Below are positions 41,250 to 49,000 of a stretch of 64,000 nt of DNA, in pieces. How positions within the stretch are numbered: position 1 is the stretch's first letter; each line of letters begins with the position of its first letter. The stretch spans positions 29,222-93,221 of the forward strand of contig VSSA01000017.1 of assembly GCA_008123405.1 (NCBI GenBank), read 5' to 3'. Position numbers and translations under genes: made by a program. The notes below the pieces were generated by a model that made no database searches, was not told the origin of the DNA, and saw only the letters and a list, made by a program, of their open reading frames with translations. Source of the DNA: Nocardioides sp. BGMRC 2183 (GTDB lineage: Bacteria; Actinomycetota; Actinomycetes; Propionibacteriales; Nocardioidaceae).

Positions 41250-42218
41250 TCACGGCACCGGCCTACCGCGCGCGGCGCTGTAGAGCGCGAACCACTCCGG
41301 CCGACTCATCCGCGCCGACACCGCCTCGGCCTCAGCGCAGGCACGGATCCGTCCCGGATCGGTGGTGCCGAGAACCGGACTGATCCGGGCAGGGTGGCGC
41401 ATCAGCCAACCGAGGACCACGGCTTCGGCCGCGACGCCGTACCGGCCTGCGAGGTCGGCGACGAGGGCCGTCGTCGCGGCCTCCTGCTGGGTCTGCGGCG
41501 GACGCCCGCTGTAGCGGCCACCGGCGAGGGCGCCCCACGCCTGGATCTCGATCCCGGCTGCCGCACAGTGCTCCAGTGTGCCGTGCGGGAAGTCGACCGT
41601 CACCGCCTCGGGGTGGTTGACCAGGACGCCCGCGTCGACGAAGCCGTGCCGATACAGGCTCAGCTCGAGCTGATCGGCGACCAACGGCGCATCGAGGGCC
41701 TGCTGCAGGTGGGCGATCTGCGCCGCCGAGCAGTTCGAGACGCCGATCCGGTCGACCAGCCCCTCGCTGCGTAACGCTGCGAGCGCGGCCGCCACCTCGG
41801 CCGGCTCGGCGAGTGGATCGGGCCGGTGCAGCAGGAGCACGTCGAGACGCTCGATCCCCAGCCGCTCCAGGCTCCCGCGGACGCCGTCGCGGATCGCGGG
41901 CCCACTGAGGTCGTAGTGCTGGACGGCGCCGTCACGCCCCGGACGGATGCCGACCTTGCTCTGGATCTCGATCCGCTCCCGCAGTCCGGGCGAGCGGCGC
42001 AGCACCTCGCCGAAGACCGCCTCGGCGGAGCCGCCGCGATAGATGTCGGCGTGGTCGAACCGGGTGATCCCGACCTCCAGCGCCGCCCCCACCGCGGCCT
42101 CCGCCTGCCGCAGCTCCTCGCCGGGACCGGCGTCGTCCCGCCCGACGGAGCCCAACCCCATGCAGCCGTAGATCAGCCGGTCGTTGGCCGCCGCAACCTC
42201 GCGCTCAGGTGTGTCCAC
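41250..42218 (-). CDS. aldo/keto reductase
   Basis: This is a TIM-barrel NADPH-dependent AKR of 322 residues, most like the YdhF subgroup. Visible features are LIYGCMGLGSVG, the catalytic Asp/Tyr region ITRFDHADIYRGGSAEAVFG, IEIQSKVGIRPGRDG with the catalytic Lys, RLDVLLLHRPDPLAEPAEVA with the His, and RIGVSNCSAAQIAHLQQAL. The GTG at 42218 has GGAGG eight bases upstream; a GTG two codons earlier at 42224 is too close to that box. Its substrate cannot be told. Confidence 0.9.
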   Translation of the reverse strand: MDTPEREVAAANDRLIYGCMGLGSVGRDDAGPGEELRQAEAAVGAALEVGITRFDHADIYRGGSAEAVFGEVLRRSPGLRERIEIQSKVGIRPGRDGAVQHYDLSGPAIRDGVRGSLERLGIERLDVLLLHRPDPLAEPAEVAAALAALRSEGLVDRIGVSNCSAAQIAHLQQALDAPLVADQLELSLYRHGFVDAGVLVNHPEAVTVDFPHGTLEHCAAAGIEIQAWGALAGGRYSGRPPQTQQEAATTALVADLAGRYGVAAEAVVLGWLMRHPARISPVLGTTDPGRIRACAEAEAVSARMSRPEWFALYSAARGRPVP

Positions 42219-42326
42219 GGCCACATCCTCCAGGGTGTCGGCACGACATGTCTTCCCGCTGTCCGGGAACGCCGCCGGATCCCGGCTCGTTGGACACCAT
42301 GAACGGCCACCGACGACGGAGGAACC

Positions 42327-42635
42327 ATGCGCTGCCCGACCGACGAGACCACGCTGGTGATGAGCGAGCGGAACGGGATCGAGATCGACTACTGCCCCCA
42401 GTGCCGCGGTGTGTGGCTCGATCGGGGCGAGCTCGACAAGATCATCGAGCGCTCGGCCCAGCTGGAGCAGCCGCCGGCCGCTGCCGCACCCCCGCCGCAG
42501 CAGGACTACGAGCGGTACGACGACCGCCGACGCCGCGACGACCGCCGCGACGACCGTGGCTATGACCGGCGCTACGACGACAAGTACTACAAGAAGCGCA
42601 AGCGGGAGAGCTGGCTCAGCGAGCTCTTCGACTGA
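42327..42635 (+). CDS. zf-TFIIB domain protein
   Basis: This 102-residue protein has an N-terminal zinc ribbon (MRCPTDETTLVMSERNGIEI, CPQCRGVWLDRGELDKII), the zf-TFIIB fold with only the second pair a classical CxxC. The C-terminal half is a Pro/Ala linker and a highly charged Tyr/Arg/Asp stretch (YDDRRRRDDRRDDRGYD), ending in SWLSELFD. Such proteins are common; function is unknown. A GGAGGAACC box precedes the ATG. Confidence 0.85.
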   Translation: MRCPTDETTLVMSERNGIEIDYCPQCRGVWLDRGELDKIIERSAQLEQPPAAAAPPPQQDYERYDDRRRRDDRRDDRGYDRRYDDKYYKKRKRESWLSELFD

Positions 42636-42645
42636 GCCCAGCAGG

Positions 42646-42812
42646 CTAGTGGCGTGTGGCGGAAATGCTTGGACGGTTGGCGTGCCGGTGGTGCGTGCAT
42701 CTCAAGGCGGCCGCGCGACGGCATACCGGGCGTCTTCCGAGCGCGGCCAACACAGCGAGGCGCGTGCCACCGGTGCGCCAACCGTTCAATGATTTCCGAC
42801 ACGCGACACTAG
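42646..42812 (+). mobile_element. hairpin element E3 (left of vapBC)
   Basis: Both ends are CTAG (42646-42649 and 42809-42812). The arms are long, about 50 bases with scattered mismatches: GGAAATGCTTGGACGGTTGG on the left against CCAACCGTTCAATGATTTCC on the right. The core includes GTGGTGCGTGCATC (42688-42701) and GGCATACCGGGCGTC, shared with E4. It lies between the convergent zf-TFIIB and vapC genes. Confidence 0.8.
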
Positions 42813-42826
42813 TGTCCTGACACTAG
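42809..42826. repeat. core-less palindrome abutting E3
   Basis: CTAGTGTCCTGACACTAG is a perfect palindrome of arms CTAGTGTC/GACACTAG around CT. The arm sequence is the same as the ends of E4 (CTAGTGTCCTGTC), so this may be the remnant of an element that lost its core, or an unoccupied site. The final CTAG contains the TAG stop of vapC. Confidence 0.65.
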
Positions 42827-43242
42827 CTCGGGCGCTCCCACCGCACCCCGGGGAACCGTCCGAAGTCGCTGTCGAAGGTCACCACGACAGCCTTGTGTTC
42901 GAGCGCGAGGGCGGCGAGGTGGGCGTCGTTGACGAGGTTGCCGGTGCGAGACTTCAGCAGGTCGCGCAAGAGCGCCGGGTGGCGCGAGCCCGGGTGCACG
43001 ATCCGAGCCGACCGGGCGCCGAGCCAGGCATCGACGACATCCAACGCCTCCGTCGTCGTCAACGGGGTCGCGGCGATGCGGTCGTTGGTCACGATCCGCA
43101 CGAAGCCGAGGAGCGCCAGCCACGAGAAGCACACCGTGGCATCGCCCGACAGTGATCTCTCCAGCCACCGCCGGGACGCTCGGTGATGCTCGCTCCGGCG
43201 ATCGACGGCATAGAGCAGGACGTTCGTGTCGACCAGTCTCAT
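42823..43242 (-). CDS. vapC: PIN-domain toxin (VapC type)
   Basis: This 139-residue PIN ribonuclease has the first catalytic Asp in MRLVDTNVLLYAVDRRSEHH. Later acidic residues lie in NLVNDAHLAALALEHKAVVV and TFDSDFGRFPGVRW. In VapBC modules the toxin cleaves tRNA or rRNA. The ATG at 43242 overlaps the antitoxin stop (ATGA). The TAG stop falls inside the palindrome at 42809-42826. The module is bracketed by hairpin elements E3 and E4. Confidence 0.92.
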   Translation of the reverse strand: MRLVDTNVLLYAVDRRSEHHRASRRWLERSLSGDATVCFSWLALLGFVRIVTNDRIAATPLTTTEALDVVDAWLGARSARIVHPGSRHPALLRDLLKSRTGNLVNDAHLAALALEHKAVVVTFDSDFGRFPGVRWERPS

Positions 43243-43487
43243 CGGCCATCACGCGACTTCCGTGCGACCTCCTCGTCCTCGAGCTCTCCGGCCAGTCGGG
43301 TTGCTCGGGTCAGGTCACCGGAGAGGCCGACGTCGTACGTCGGCTGCTGGAAGACGTAGTCCACACGGCCACGAGCACCGTCGCGGATCGCGTCGTTGAG
43401 CGCCTGCTTGAAGGAGATGCCGTGCAGGGTCATGCGCTCGCGCACCAACTGCTCGGTGTCGGGATCGAGGGTCACCGTCGTCCTCAC
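43239..43487 (-). CDS. vapB: ribbon-helix-helix antitoxin (VapB type)
   Basis: This 82-residue protein has an N-terminal RHH DNA-binding motif: VRTTVTLDPDTEQLVRERMT, LHGISFKQALNDAIRDG. A C-terminal toxin-binding tail (YDVGLSGDLTRATRLAGELE) follows. The GTG at 43487 gives the typical RHH beginning; the frame is open further but runs into element E4. It overlaps vapC by four bases and likely autorepresses the operon. Confidence 0.88.
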   Translation of the reverse strand: MRTTVTLDPDTEQLVRERMTLHGISFKQALNDAIRDGARGRVDYVFQQPTYDVGLSGDLTRATRLAGELEDEEVARKSRDGR

Positions 43488-43552
43488 GATGACAGCGTAG
43501 CATCGCTTCTGATGACTTGCTGTCAGCCGGAGGATCACGCCCCATCCGATGG

Positions 43553-43717
43553 CTAGTGTCCTGTCAGGTTGAAGCGCTGACGTAGTCGGTGGTCGTGGTG
43601 CGTGCATCGCCAGGCGGCCGCGTGGGCATACCGGGTGTCTGTCGAGCGCGGCCAACGCCGCGAGGTGTGTGCCAGGGCCGGCGAATGCGGCGGCGAATCA
43701 GCCGGACAGGACACTAG
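43553..43717 (+). mobile_element. hairpin element E4 (between vapBC and fumC)
   Basis: It is bounded by CTAG at 43553-43556 and 43714-43717, with arms CTAGTGTCCTGTC and GACAGGACACTAG as perfect complements. The core GTGGTGCGTGCATC (43595-43608), GGCATACCGGGTGTC and GTCGAGCGCGGCCAACGC match E3 and E6. It ends ten bases upstream of the fumC ATG, inside what should be the fumC leader or promoter. Confidence 0.82.
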
Positions 43718-43727
43718 GCTCGTTGTC

Positions 43728-45116
43728 ATGAGCGACGACGGCTTCCGCATCGAGCACGACTCCATGGGTGAGGTCCGGGTGCCCGCCGACGCGCTGTGGC
43801 GCGCGCAGACCCAACGGGCGGTGGAGAACTTCCCGATCAGCGGTACGCCGCTCGAACCGGCGCTGATCCATGCGCTGGGCCGGGTGAAGGCGGCGGCCGC
43901 GGTCGCCAACCGCGCCTTGGGTGTCCTGCCCGAGGAGCAGGCCGGGGCGATCATCGGCGCCGCCGATGAGATCGCCGCCGGGCACCACGACGAACAGTTC
44001 CCGATCGACGTCTTCCAGACCGGGTCCGGCACCAGTTCGAACATGAACACCAACGAGGTGATCGCCTCGCTCGCCGCGCGCGCCGGCGTCGAGGTCCACC
44101 CCAACGACCACGTGAACGCGAGCCAGTCCAGCAACGACACGTTCCCGACGGCGATCCACGTGGCCGCGGCGACCGCGGTGACCGACGACCTGCTACCCGC
44201 TGTCGACGTACTGGCGACGTCGTTGGAGGCGAAGGCGAGTGAGTTCTCCGACCTGGTGAAGTCGGGGCGGACCCACCTGATGGACGCCACTCCGGTGATG
44301 CTCGGTCAGGAGTTCGGTGGATACGCCGCCACCGTCCGCTACGCCGCCGAGCGTCTGGAGTCGGTGCTGCCGCGGGTCCGGGAGCTGCCGTTGGGCGGCA
44401 CGGCGGTCGGTACCGGGATCAACACCCCGGACGGCTTCGCGGCGACCGCGATCGACGCGCTCTCCGAGGCGACCGGCCAGCCGTTCGCCGAGGCGCGCAA
44501 CCACTTCGAGGCGCAGGGCACGCGCGACTCCCTGGTCGAGCTGAGCGGGGTGCTCCGCACGCTGGCTGTGGGCCTGACGAAGATCTGCAACGACCTGCGC
44601 TGGATGGGATCGGGCCCGACCACCGGGCTGGCCGAGATCCACCTGCCCGACCTCCAACCCGGCTCCTCGATCATGCCGGGCAAGGTGAACCCGGTGCTGC
44701 CGGAGGCGACGTTGATGGTCTGCATGCAGGTCGTCGGCAACGACGCAGCCGTCACCGCGGCCGGCGCCAGCGGCGCGTTCGAGCTCAACGTCGCGATGCC
44801 GGTGATCGCCCGCAACGTCTTGGAGTCGACCCGCCTGTTGGCGGCCGCGATGCGGACCCTCGCCGGCCGCTGCGTCGACGGGATCACCGCGGACCCGGAC
44901 CGGATGCGCCGCTACGCCGAGTCCTCACCTTCGGTGGTGACTCCCCTGAACCGTCACATCGGCTACGAGGCCGCCGCCACGATCGCGAAGAAGGCGCTCG
45001 CCGACGGCGCCACGATCCGCGAGACGGTGATCGCGATGGGGTACGTCGAGCGCGGCGAGCTCACCGAAGCCGAGTTGGACGCGGCGCTGGACGTGGAGTC
45101 GATGACCCACCCCTGA
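43728..45116 (+). CDS. fumC: fumarate hydratase, class II
   Basis: This 462-residue oxygen-stable fumarase is a homotetramer. [20 protein letters not shown] is at the N-terminus. The catalytic region has [36 protein letters not shown] and [20 protein letters not shown]. The superfamily signature is [19 protein letters not shown] with the mobile-loop serines. The ATG at 43728 follows element E4 by ten bases and no clear Shine-Dalgarno is seen. The genome thus has both fumarase classes within 8 kb. Confidence 0.96.
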   Translation: MSDDGFRIEHDSMGEVRVPADALWRAQTQRAVENFPISGTPLEPALIHALGRVKAAAAVANRALGVLPEEQAGAIIGAADEIAAGHHDEQFPIDVFQTGSGTSSNMNTNEVIASLAARAGVEVHPNDHVNASQSSNDTFPTAIHVAAATAVTDDLLPAVDVLATSLEAKASEFSDLVKSGRTHLMDATPVMLGQEFGGYAATVRYAAERLESVLPRVRELPLGGTAVGTGINTPDGFAATAIDALSEATGQPFAEARNHFEAQGTRDSLVELSGVLRTLAVGLTKICNDLRWMGSGPTTGLAEIHLPDLQPGSSIMPGKVNPVLPEATLMVCMQVVGNDAAVTAAGASGAFELNVAMPVIARNVLESTRLLAAAMRTLAGRCVDGITADPDRMRRYAESSPSVVTPLNRHIGYEAAATIAKKALADGATIRETVIAMGYVERGELTEAELDAALDVESMTHP

Positions 45117-45118
45117 GG

Positions 45119-45373
45119 TCAGCGTCGTCTGGAGCTGCTCATCCCCTCGGCGACGCCGATCAGAAGGACCGCCGCCACCACGGCGAGCACGAAGCCCAGC
45201 ACGTTGAGCTCCCAGATGCTGCCCGTGCCCAGCAGCCACGCGATGGTGCCGCCGATCAGCGAGCCGACCACACCGAGGCCCAGAGTGGCCAGGATGCCGA
45301 GGTCCTGCTTGCCAGACTTCAGCAGGCGCGCCAGCGCACCGATGATGAGGCCGGCGATGAGAGAACCGATCAT
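45119..45373 (-). CDS. GlsB/YeaQ/YmgE family membrane protein
   Basis: This 84-residue protein has three hydrophobic segments: MIGSLIAGLIIGALARLL, LGILATLGLGVVGSLIGGTI and VLGFVLAVVAAVLLIGVAEG. It is the transglycosylase-associated / general stress membrane family found across bacteria. Function is not established. It starts with the family MIG..IAGLIIG pattern and ends two bases from the convergent fumC stop. Confidence 0.88.
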   Translation of the reverse strand: MIGSLIAGLIIGALARLLKSGKQDLGILATLGLGVVGSLIGGTIAWLLGTGSIWELNVLGFVLAVVAAVLLIGVAEGMSSSRRR

Positions 45374-45750
45374 GCGACCAACCTACGTGGTCACGTCAAT
45401 CGAGCGACGCAGCGCAGGCCGATTGGCCGCCCTCGACGCCGCGGCACCACACCCGGCTGACACCGTTTGCGTCATACGAATCGTGGGCGGCGACCCTCTG
45501 AACGTATGACGCAACCAAGGCGGGGCCGAGCGAAGCGAGGGCACGCTCGGCCCATTCCAACTCAGGTCGGCCACGCCGAGGAACGCCACACGACGAGCGC
45601 AGGGAGCGACGAAGGAGCGACCGGAGCGAGGAGTACGGCTTCCTCGGCCGCCGACCCCCTCAGCCGCCCGCGCACCGCAACCCACGACCACCTCGACCGC
45701 GGCGCGGCAGCGCGGCGCGACGAAGGAGCGACGCGCTCGCGCAATCCAAC
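45374..45750. other. 377-bp intergenic region with two hairpins
   Basis: This lies between two minus-strand genes. It holds the repeat hairpin H1 (45466-45516) and next to it a GGCCGAGCG/CGCTCGGCC stem at about 45521-45549. The remainder, 45550-45750, is purine-rich on one strand (GAGCGACGAAGGAGCGAC repeated) without a convincing gene. CCAACTCAG occurs twice, near 45557 and 45745. Confidence 0.5.
45466..45516. repeat. dispersed hairpin H1 (TTGCGTCATACG family)
   Basis: The arms TTGCGTCATACG (45467-45478) and CGTATGACGCAA (45503-45514) are perfectly complementary over 12 bases. The loop and right arm match H2 at 46601-46652 (CGTGG, CGACCC, GAACGTATGACGCAACC). It lies 3' of the lysozyme-like gene and probably acts as a transcript-end structure. 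Confidence 0.75.
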
Positions 45751-46404
45751 TCAGTACCAGCCGTGGGACTCCGAGTGTCCCCAGGCGCCGCAGGGGCTGC
45801 CGTAGCGGTCCTGGATGTAGCCGAGTCCCCAGGTGATCTGGGTGACCGGATTGGTGGCCCAGTCCGCGCCAGCGGACGACATCTTGGAGCCCGGCAGCGC
45901 CTGCGGGATGCCGTAGGCGCTGGAGCTGGGGTTGTCGGCGGTCACCGACCAGTTCGACTCGCGGGTCCACAGCGAGTCGAGGCAGCTGAACTCGCTGACG
46001 CTGAAGCCGAAGTCGGCCATCAAGGCGCGGGCGATGTCTTTGGGGTCGGAGTCGGAGAGGCTGCGCACCTCGGTCATCGCGGCTGGTGCGTCCTCGACCA
46101 GCCCGGCGCGCTTGGCCGGGTCGGCAGCGCCACGCTGGTCGTCGCGGGAGACGACCTCGTCGCGGTCCGCTGCCGCGACCACGGTGCCTCCGCCGCTGAG
46201 GACGGTGCCGAGGTCGGCGGTCGGCGCGTCCGGCGTACCCGCTCCGTCGCCGACCATGCCGGCTCCCACCGACACACCGGTCACCGCGACAGCGACCGAC
46301 GACAGCACCAGCACGTTGCGTGCGGCGCTCTTCGGGGCTTCCTTGAGGTGGGCGTGACGGGGTGCCCCGCGGTGCTTGGGCGCAGGCTTGGCAGGCTTCG
46401 ACAA
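45751..46404 (-). CDS. lysozyme/transglycosylase-like cell-wall protein
   Basis: This protein has a basic N-terminus (SKPAKPAPKHRG) and a single hydrophobic segment (NVLVLSSVAVAVTGVSVGAG), a signal or anchor. A roughly 90-residue variable spacer leads to a C-terminal lysozyme-like domain: ALMADFGFSVSEFSCLDSLW, TRESNWSVTADNPSSSAYGI, then WGLGYIQDRYGSPCGAWGHS. The Glu of TRESNW is the likely catalytic acid. It is exported and acts on peptidoglycan by inference. The start is uncertain: TTG at 46404 gives about 217 residues and a plausible N-terminus, and the frame remains open upstream. Confidence 0.82.
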   Translation of the reverse strand: MSKPAKPAPKHRGAPRHAHLKEAPKSAARNVLVLSSVAVAVTGVSVGAGMVGDGAGTPDAPTADLGTVLSGGGTVVAAADRDEVVSRDDQRGAADPAKRAGLVEDAPAAMTEVRSLSDSDPKDIARALMADFGFSVSEFSCLDSLWTRESNWSVTADNPSSSAYGIPQALPGSKMSSAGADWATNPVTQITWGLGYIQDRYGSPCGAWGHSESHGWY

Positions 46405-46600
46405 GAGAACGTATCCGTGGGGGTCGGGGGCTCGGTCGGCCGCCACCGAGGTTGCCCGACTCCGTTGTCGATGCTGCTGGCGGCTCGACCACCATGCCTG
46501 ACGTGCAGGGCCGGTGCAAACCGCGGCACGCCGCTGTGGACAGAGCACGGATACTCATTGGTCACATTGACCCCATCGCCCCCGTCCGCCACTGCCACCG

Positions 46601-46652
46601 GGTTGCGTCCTACGTTCCGTGGCCCCACGACCCCAGAACGTATGACGCAACC
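46601..46652. repeat. dispersed hairpin H2 (TTGCGTCATACG family)
   Basis: The 17-base arms GGTTGCGTCCTACGTTC and GAACGTATGACGCAACC have one mismatch around an 18-base loop. It is the second copy of H1, 1.1 kb away. It begins 24 bases beyond the phoH stop on the minus strand, so it is well placed as its terminator. Confidence 0.78.
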
Positions 46653-46676
46653 CGGCAGCACCCCGGCAGCAACCCC

Positions 46677-48020
46677 TCAGACGACGACGTTCTCCAGCAT
46701 CTCGGTGACCAGCGCCGCGATCGGCGACCGCTCCGAGCGGGTGAGCGTGACGTGGGAGAAGAGCGGGTGGCCCTTGAGCTTCTCCACCACCGCGACCACG
46801 CCATCATGGCGGCCGACGCGGAGGTTGTCGCGCTGCGCGACGTCGTGGGTCAGCACCACCTTGGAGTTGGCGCCGATCCGGGACAGCACGGTGAGCAGCA
46901 CATTGCGCTCCAGCGACTGCGCCTCATCGACGATCACGAAGGCGTCGTGCAGCGAGCGGCCGCGGATATGGGTCAGTGGCAGCACCTCGAGCATCCCGCG
47001 GTCCATGATCTCGTCGACCACGTTGGTGGAGGTCAACGCGCCGAGGGTGTCGAAGACGGCCTGCGCCCAAGGCGACATCTTCTCCGACTCCGAGCCGGGC
47101 AGGTAGCCGAGCTCCTGTCCACCGACCGCGAAGAGCGGGCGGAACACCACCACCTTCTTGTGCTGCTGGCGCTCCATCACCGCCTCCAGGCCGGCGCACA
47201 GTGCCAGCGCCGACTTTCCCGTGCCCGCACGGCCGCCGAGGGAGACGATGCCGACCTCGGGATCGAGCAGCATCTCCAGTGCGATCCGCTGCTCGGCGCT
47301 GCGTCCGTGGATGCCGAACGCCTCCCGGTCGCCACGCACCAGGTGCACCTGCTTGTCCGGTCCGACCCGGCCCAGCGCCGTACCACGCTCGGAGAGCAGC
47401 ACCAGTCCGGTGTGGCAGGGCAACTGGCGCGCGGAATCCAGATCGACAGTGCCGTCCTCGTAGAGCTCGTCGACGTCCCCGGCGGCGACCTCGAGCTCGG
47501 CCATCCCGGTGTAGCCGGTGTCGGAGTCAGCGATCGCCTCACCGCGGTACTCCTCGGCGGCCAGCCCGACGGCGGACGCCTTGATCCGCAGCGGCAGGTC
47601 CTTGGAGACCAAGGTGACGTCGTGTCCCTCGTCGGCCAGGTTGCGCGCGACGGCGAGGATCCGGGTGTCGTTGTCACCGAGCCGGAAACCCGACGGCAGC
47701 GAGGACGCGTCGGTGTGGTTCAGCTCAACCCGGACCGATCCCCCCTCCTCACCCACGGGGACGGGCGTGTCGAGCCGGCCGTGACTGACCCGCATCTCGT
47801 CGAGCATCCGCAGCGCGCCGCGGGCGAAGTAGCCGAGCTCGGGGTGGTGCCGCTTGCCCTCCAGCTCGGTAATGACCACGACGGGGAGGACGACCTCGTG
47901 CTCGGCGAATCGACGCAGTGCGCCTGGATCGGCCAGCAGGACGCTGGTGTCGAGGACATAGGTACGCCGCTTCTGCGAGGACTGCGGCTGCTGACCGGAC
48001 GGGGACGTGGTGGTTGCCAT
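46677..48020 (-). CDS. phoH: PIN-PhoH protein (PhoH2-type ATPase/ribonuclease)
   Basis: This 447-residue protein has an N-terminal PIN ribonuclease domain ([56 protein letters not shown]). The C-terminal PhoH ATPase has [20 protein letters not shown], Walker [39 protein letters not shown] and Walker [23 protein letters not shown]-PhoH proteins are described as RNA helicase/RNases in mycobacteria. The ATG at 48020 follows an upstream GTGAGGTCAGTC region; a much longer frame upstream is Arg-rich noise. Confidence 0.94.
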   Translation of the reverse strand: MATTTSPSGQQPQSSQKRRTYVLDTSVLLADPGALRRFAEHEVVLPVVVITELEGKRHHPELGYFARGALRMLDEMRVSHGRLDTPVPVGEEGGSVRVELNHTDASSLPSGFRLGDNDTRILAVARNLADEGHDVTLVSKDLPLRIKASAVGLAAEEYRGEAIADSDTGYTGMAELEVAAGDVDELYEDGTVDLDSARQLPCHTGLVLLSERGTALGRVGPDKQVHLVRGDREAFGIHGRSAEQRIALEMLLDPEVGIVSLGGRAGTGKSALALCAGLEAVMERQQHKKVVVFRPLFAVGGQELGYLPGSESEKMSPWAQAVFDTLGALTSTNVVDEIMDRGMLEVLPLTHIRGRSLHDAFVIVDEAQSLERNVLLTVLSRIGANSKVVLTHDVAQRDNLRVGRHDGVVAVVEKLKGHPLFSHVTLTRSERSPIAALVTEMLENVVV

Positions 48021-48477
48021 GACTGACCTCACCGACCGCACGCGCACCCGCGCCCGGTCTACTCTTCCTCGACGGTGGACCGGGAGACGCTGCGCCACGC
48101 GACGGGAGATGGGCCCCGTCGACACATGCCTGCCCGAACGCCGGGGTGCCGGCGCCTCGCCACGGCGGGGACGGCGCGGAGTGCGCCGGGGTCCCCCGGG
48201 GTGATCGAGTCGTTGTTCACGAACGGGCCTCCAGATATGGCGGGCTTCCCCACCCGCCAGTACTTCGGAAGGTACGCCGCCTCGACCGCCGATCCGGGAG
48301 ACACGCCACAATCCGCGATGAACGCCGTGCGAACGTCATCTGCCCGAAACCTCAGCACCTGCCCGCTGGCGGAGCCACGCTGCGACCGTCAGACGAAACT
48401 GGCGCCGGCCGCGGGGAATTCCCTGCGACCGGCGCCGGTTTCACCGGCCGGCCGGTGCATCCGGCCGCGCCAGCACC
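48021..48477. other. 457-bp intergenic region upstream of phoH
   Basis: No family-like gene is seen. It contains a stem-loop at 48395-48442 behind the DUF5709 gene and a GTTC-AC-GAAC palindrome at 48216-48225. A 99-codon minus frame (48059-48358) has no recognisable domain or clear ribosome site. The stretch 48200-48360 probably carries the phoH promoter and a long 5' leader. Confidence 0.45.
48395..48442. terminator. terminator-like hairpin behind the DUF5709 gene
   Basis: GAAACTGGCGCCGG (48395-48408) pairs with CCGGCGCCGGTTTC (48429-48442), one mismatch. Further pairing across GCGGGGAATTCCCTGC extends the stem almost to the centre. It starts 35 bases beyond the DUF5709 stop on the minus strand. 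No T tract follows, as is usual in high-GC actinobacteria. Confidence 0.7.
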
Positions 48478-48897
48478 TCAGTCCTCGATGATGTGGACAG
48501 CCGCCTCCTCGGCCGACGCCGCTGCCCCGTCGATGCCGACGTCGTCGCCCACCATCGCCTTCTCGGCATCGACGCCGAAGCCGAGGTCGGGGTCGACCAG
48601 CCGCCCGGCCCGCAGGTCGCCGACCTCGGGCTCGTAGTCCGCGACGCGCTCGTCGTACCGCTCCGGGTCGTCGGCGAGCGCCGCGTCGACGTCGGGCTCC
48701 TCCTGGGCGAGACGGGCGTCGAAGCCGCCGCCGTCGGTGCGTTGGGCGGCCGAGTAGCGCTCGGGCGGCGAGTACCCGCGGTCCAACTCGTCGTCGAGGT
48801 CGGCGTCCTCGAGGGTGTCCGCCGGGTCGAGCTGGTCCTCGTCGTCCACGCTGTAGTCGCCGTAGACCTCACGGTCCTCGCTGGGCTGGTCGGTCAT
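48478..48897 (-). CDS. DUF5709 acidic protein
   Basis: This very acidic, probably disordered protein of 139 residues has MTDQPSEDREVYGDYSVDDE, LDRGYSPPERYSAAQRTDGG and GRLVDPDLGFGVDAEKAMVG. It ends EEAAVHIIED, the conserved tail of actinobacterial DUF5709. No membrane segment. Function unknown; the family is often induced with stress genes. The ATG at 48897 follows a GAAGGAGG box. Confidence 0.85.
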   Translation of the reverse strand: MTDQPSEDREVYGDYSVDDEDQLDPADTLEDADLDDELDRGYSPPERYSAAQRTDGGGFDARLAQEEPDVDAALADDPERYDERVADYEPEVGDLRAGRLVDPDLGFGVDAEKAMVGDDVGIDGAAASAEEAAVHIIED

Positions 48898-49000
48898 CGA
48901 CTTCGGCCTCCTTCTGCTTCGACGTCCACTCCACCGTACGCCGCCGGCCACGACACGCCAGCGGCCCGCGACCACCACGCCCCGCCGCCACCGGCCGACG

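Noticed and set aside
46405-46600. c-di-AMP (ydaO) riboswitch upstream of the lysozyme-like gene
   Set aside because: I could not find the conserved aptamer words. Only one complementary 9-mer pair is visible, so it is listed as a weak finding instead.
48059-48358. 99-codon minus frame upstream of phoH
   Set aside because: It starts [14 protein letters not shown] and looks briefly protein-like, but ends in Arg/Pro-rich sequence, lacks a ribosome site and overlaps the probable phoH leader.
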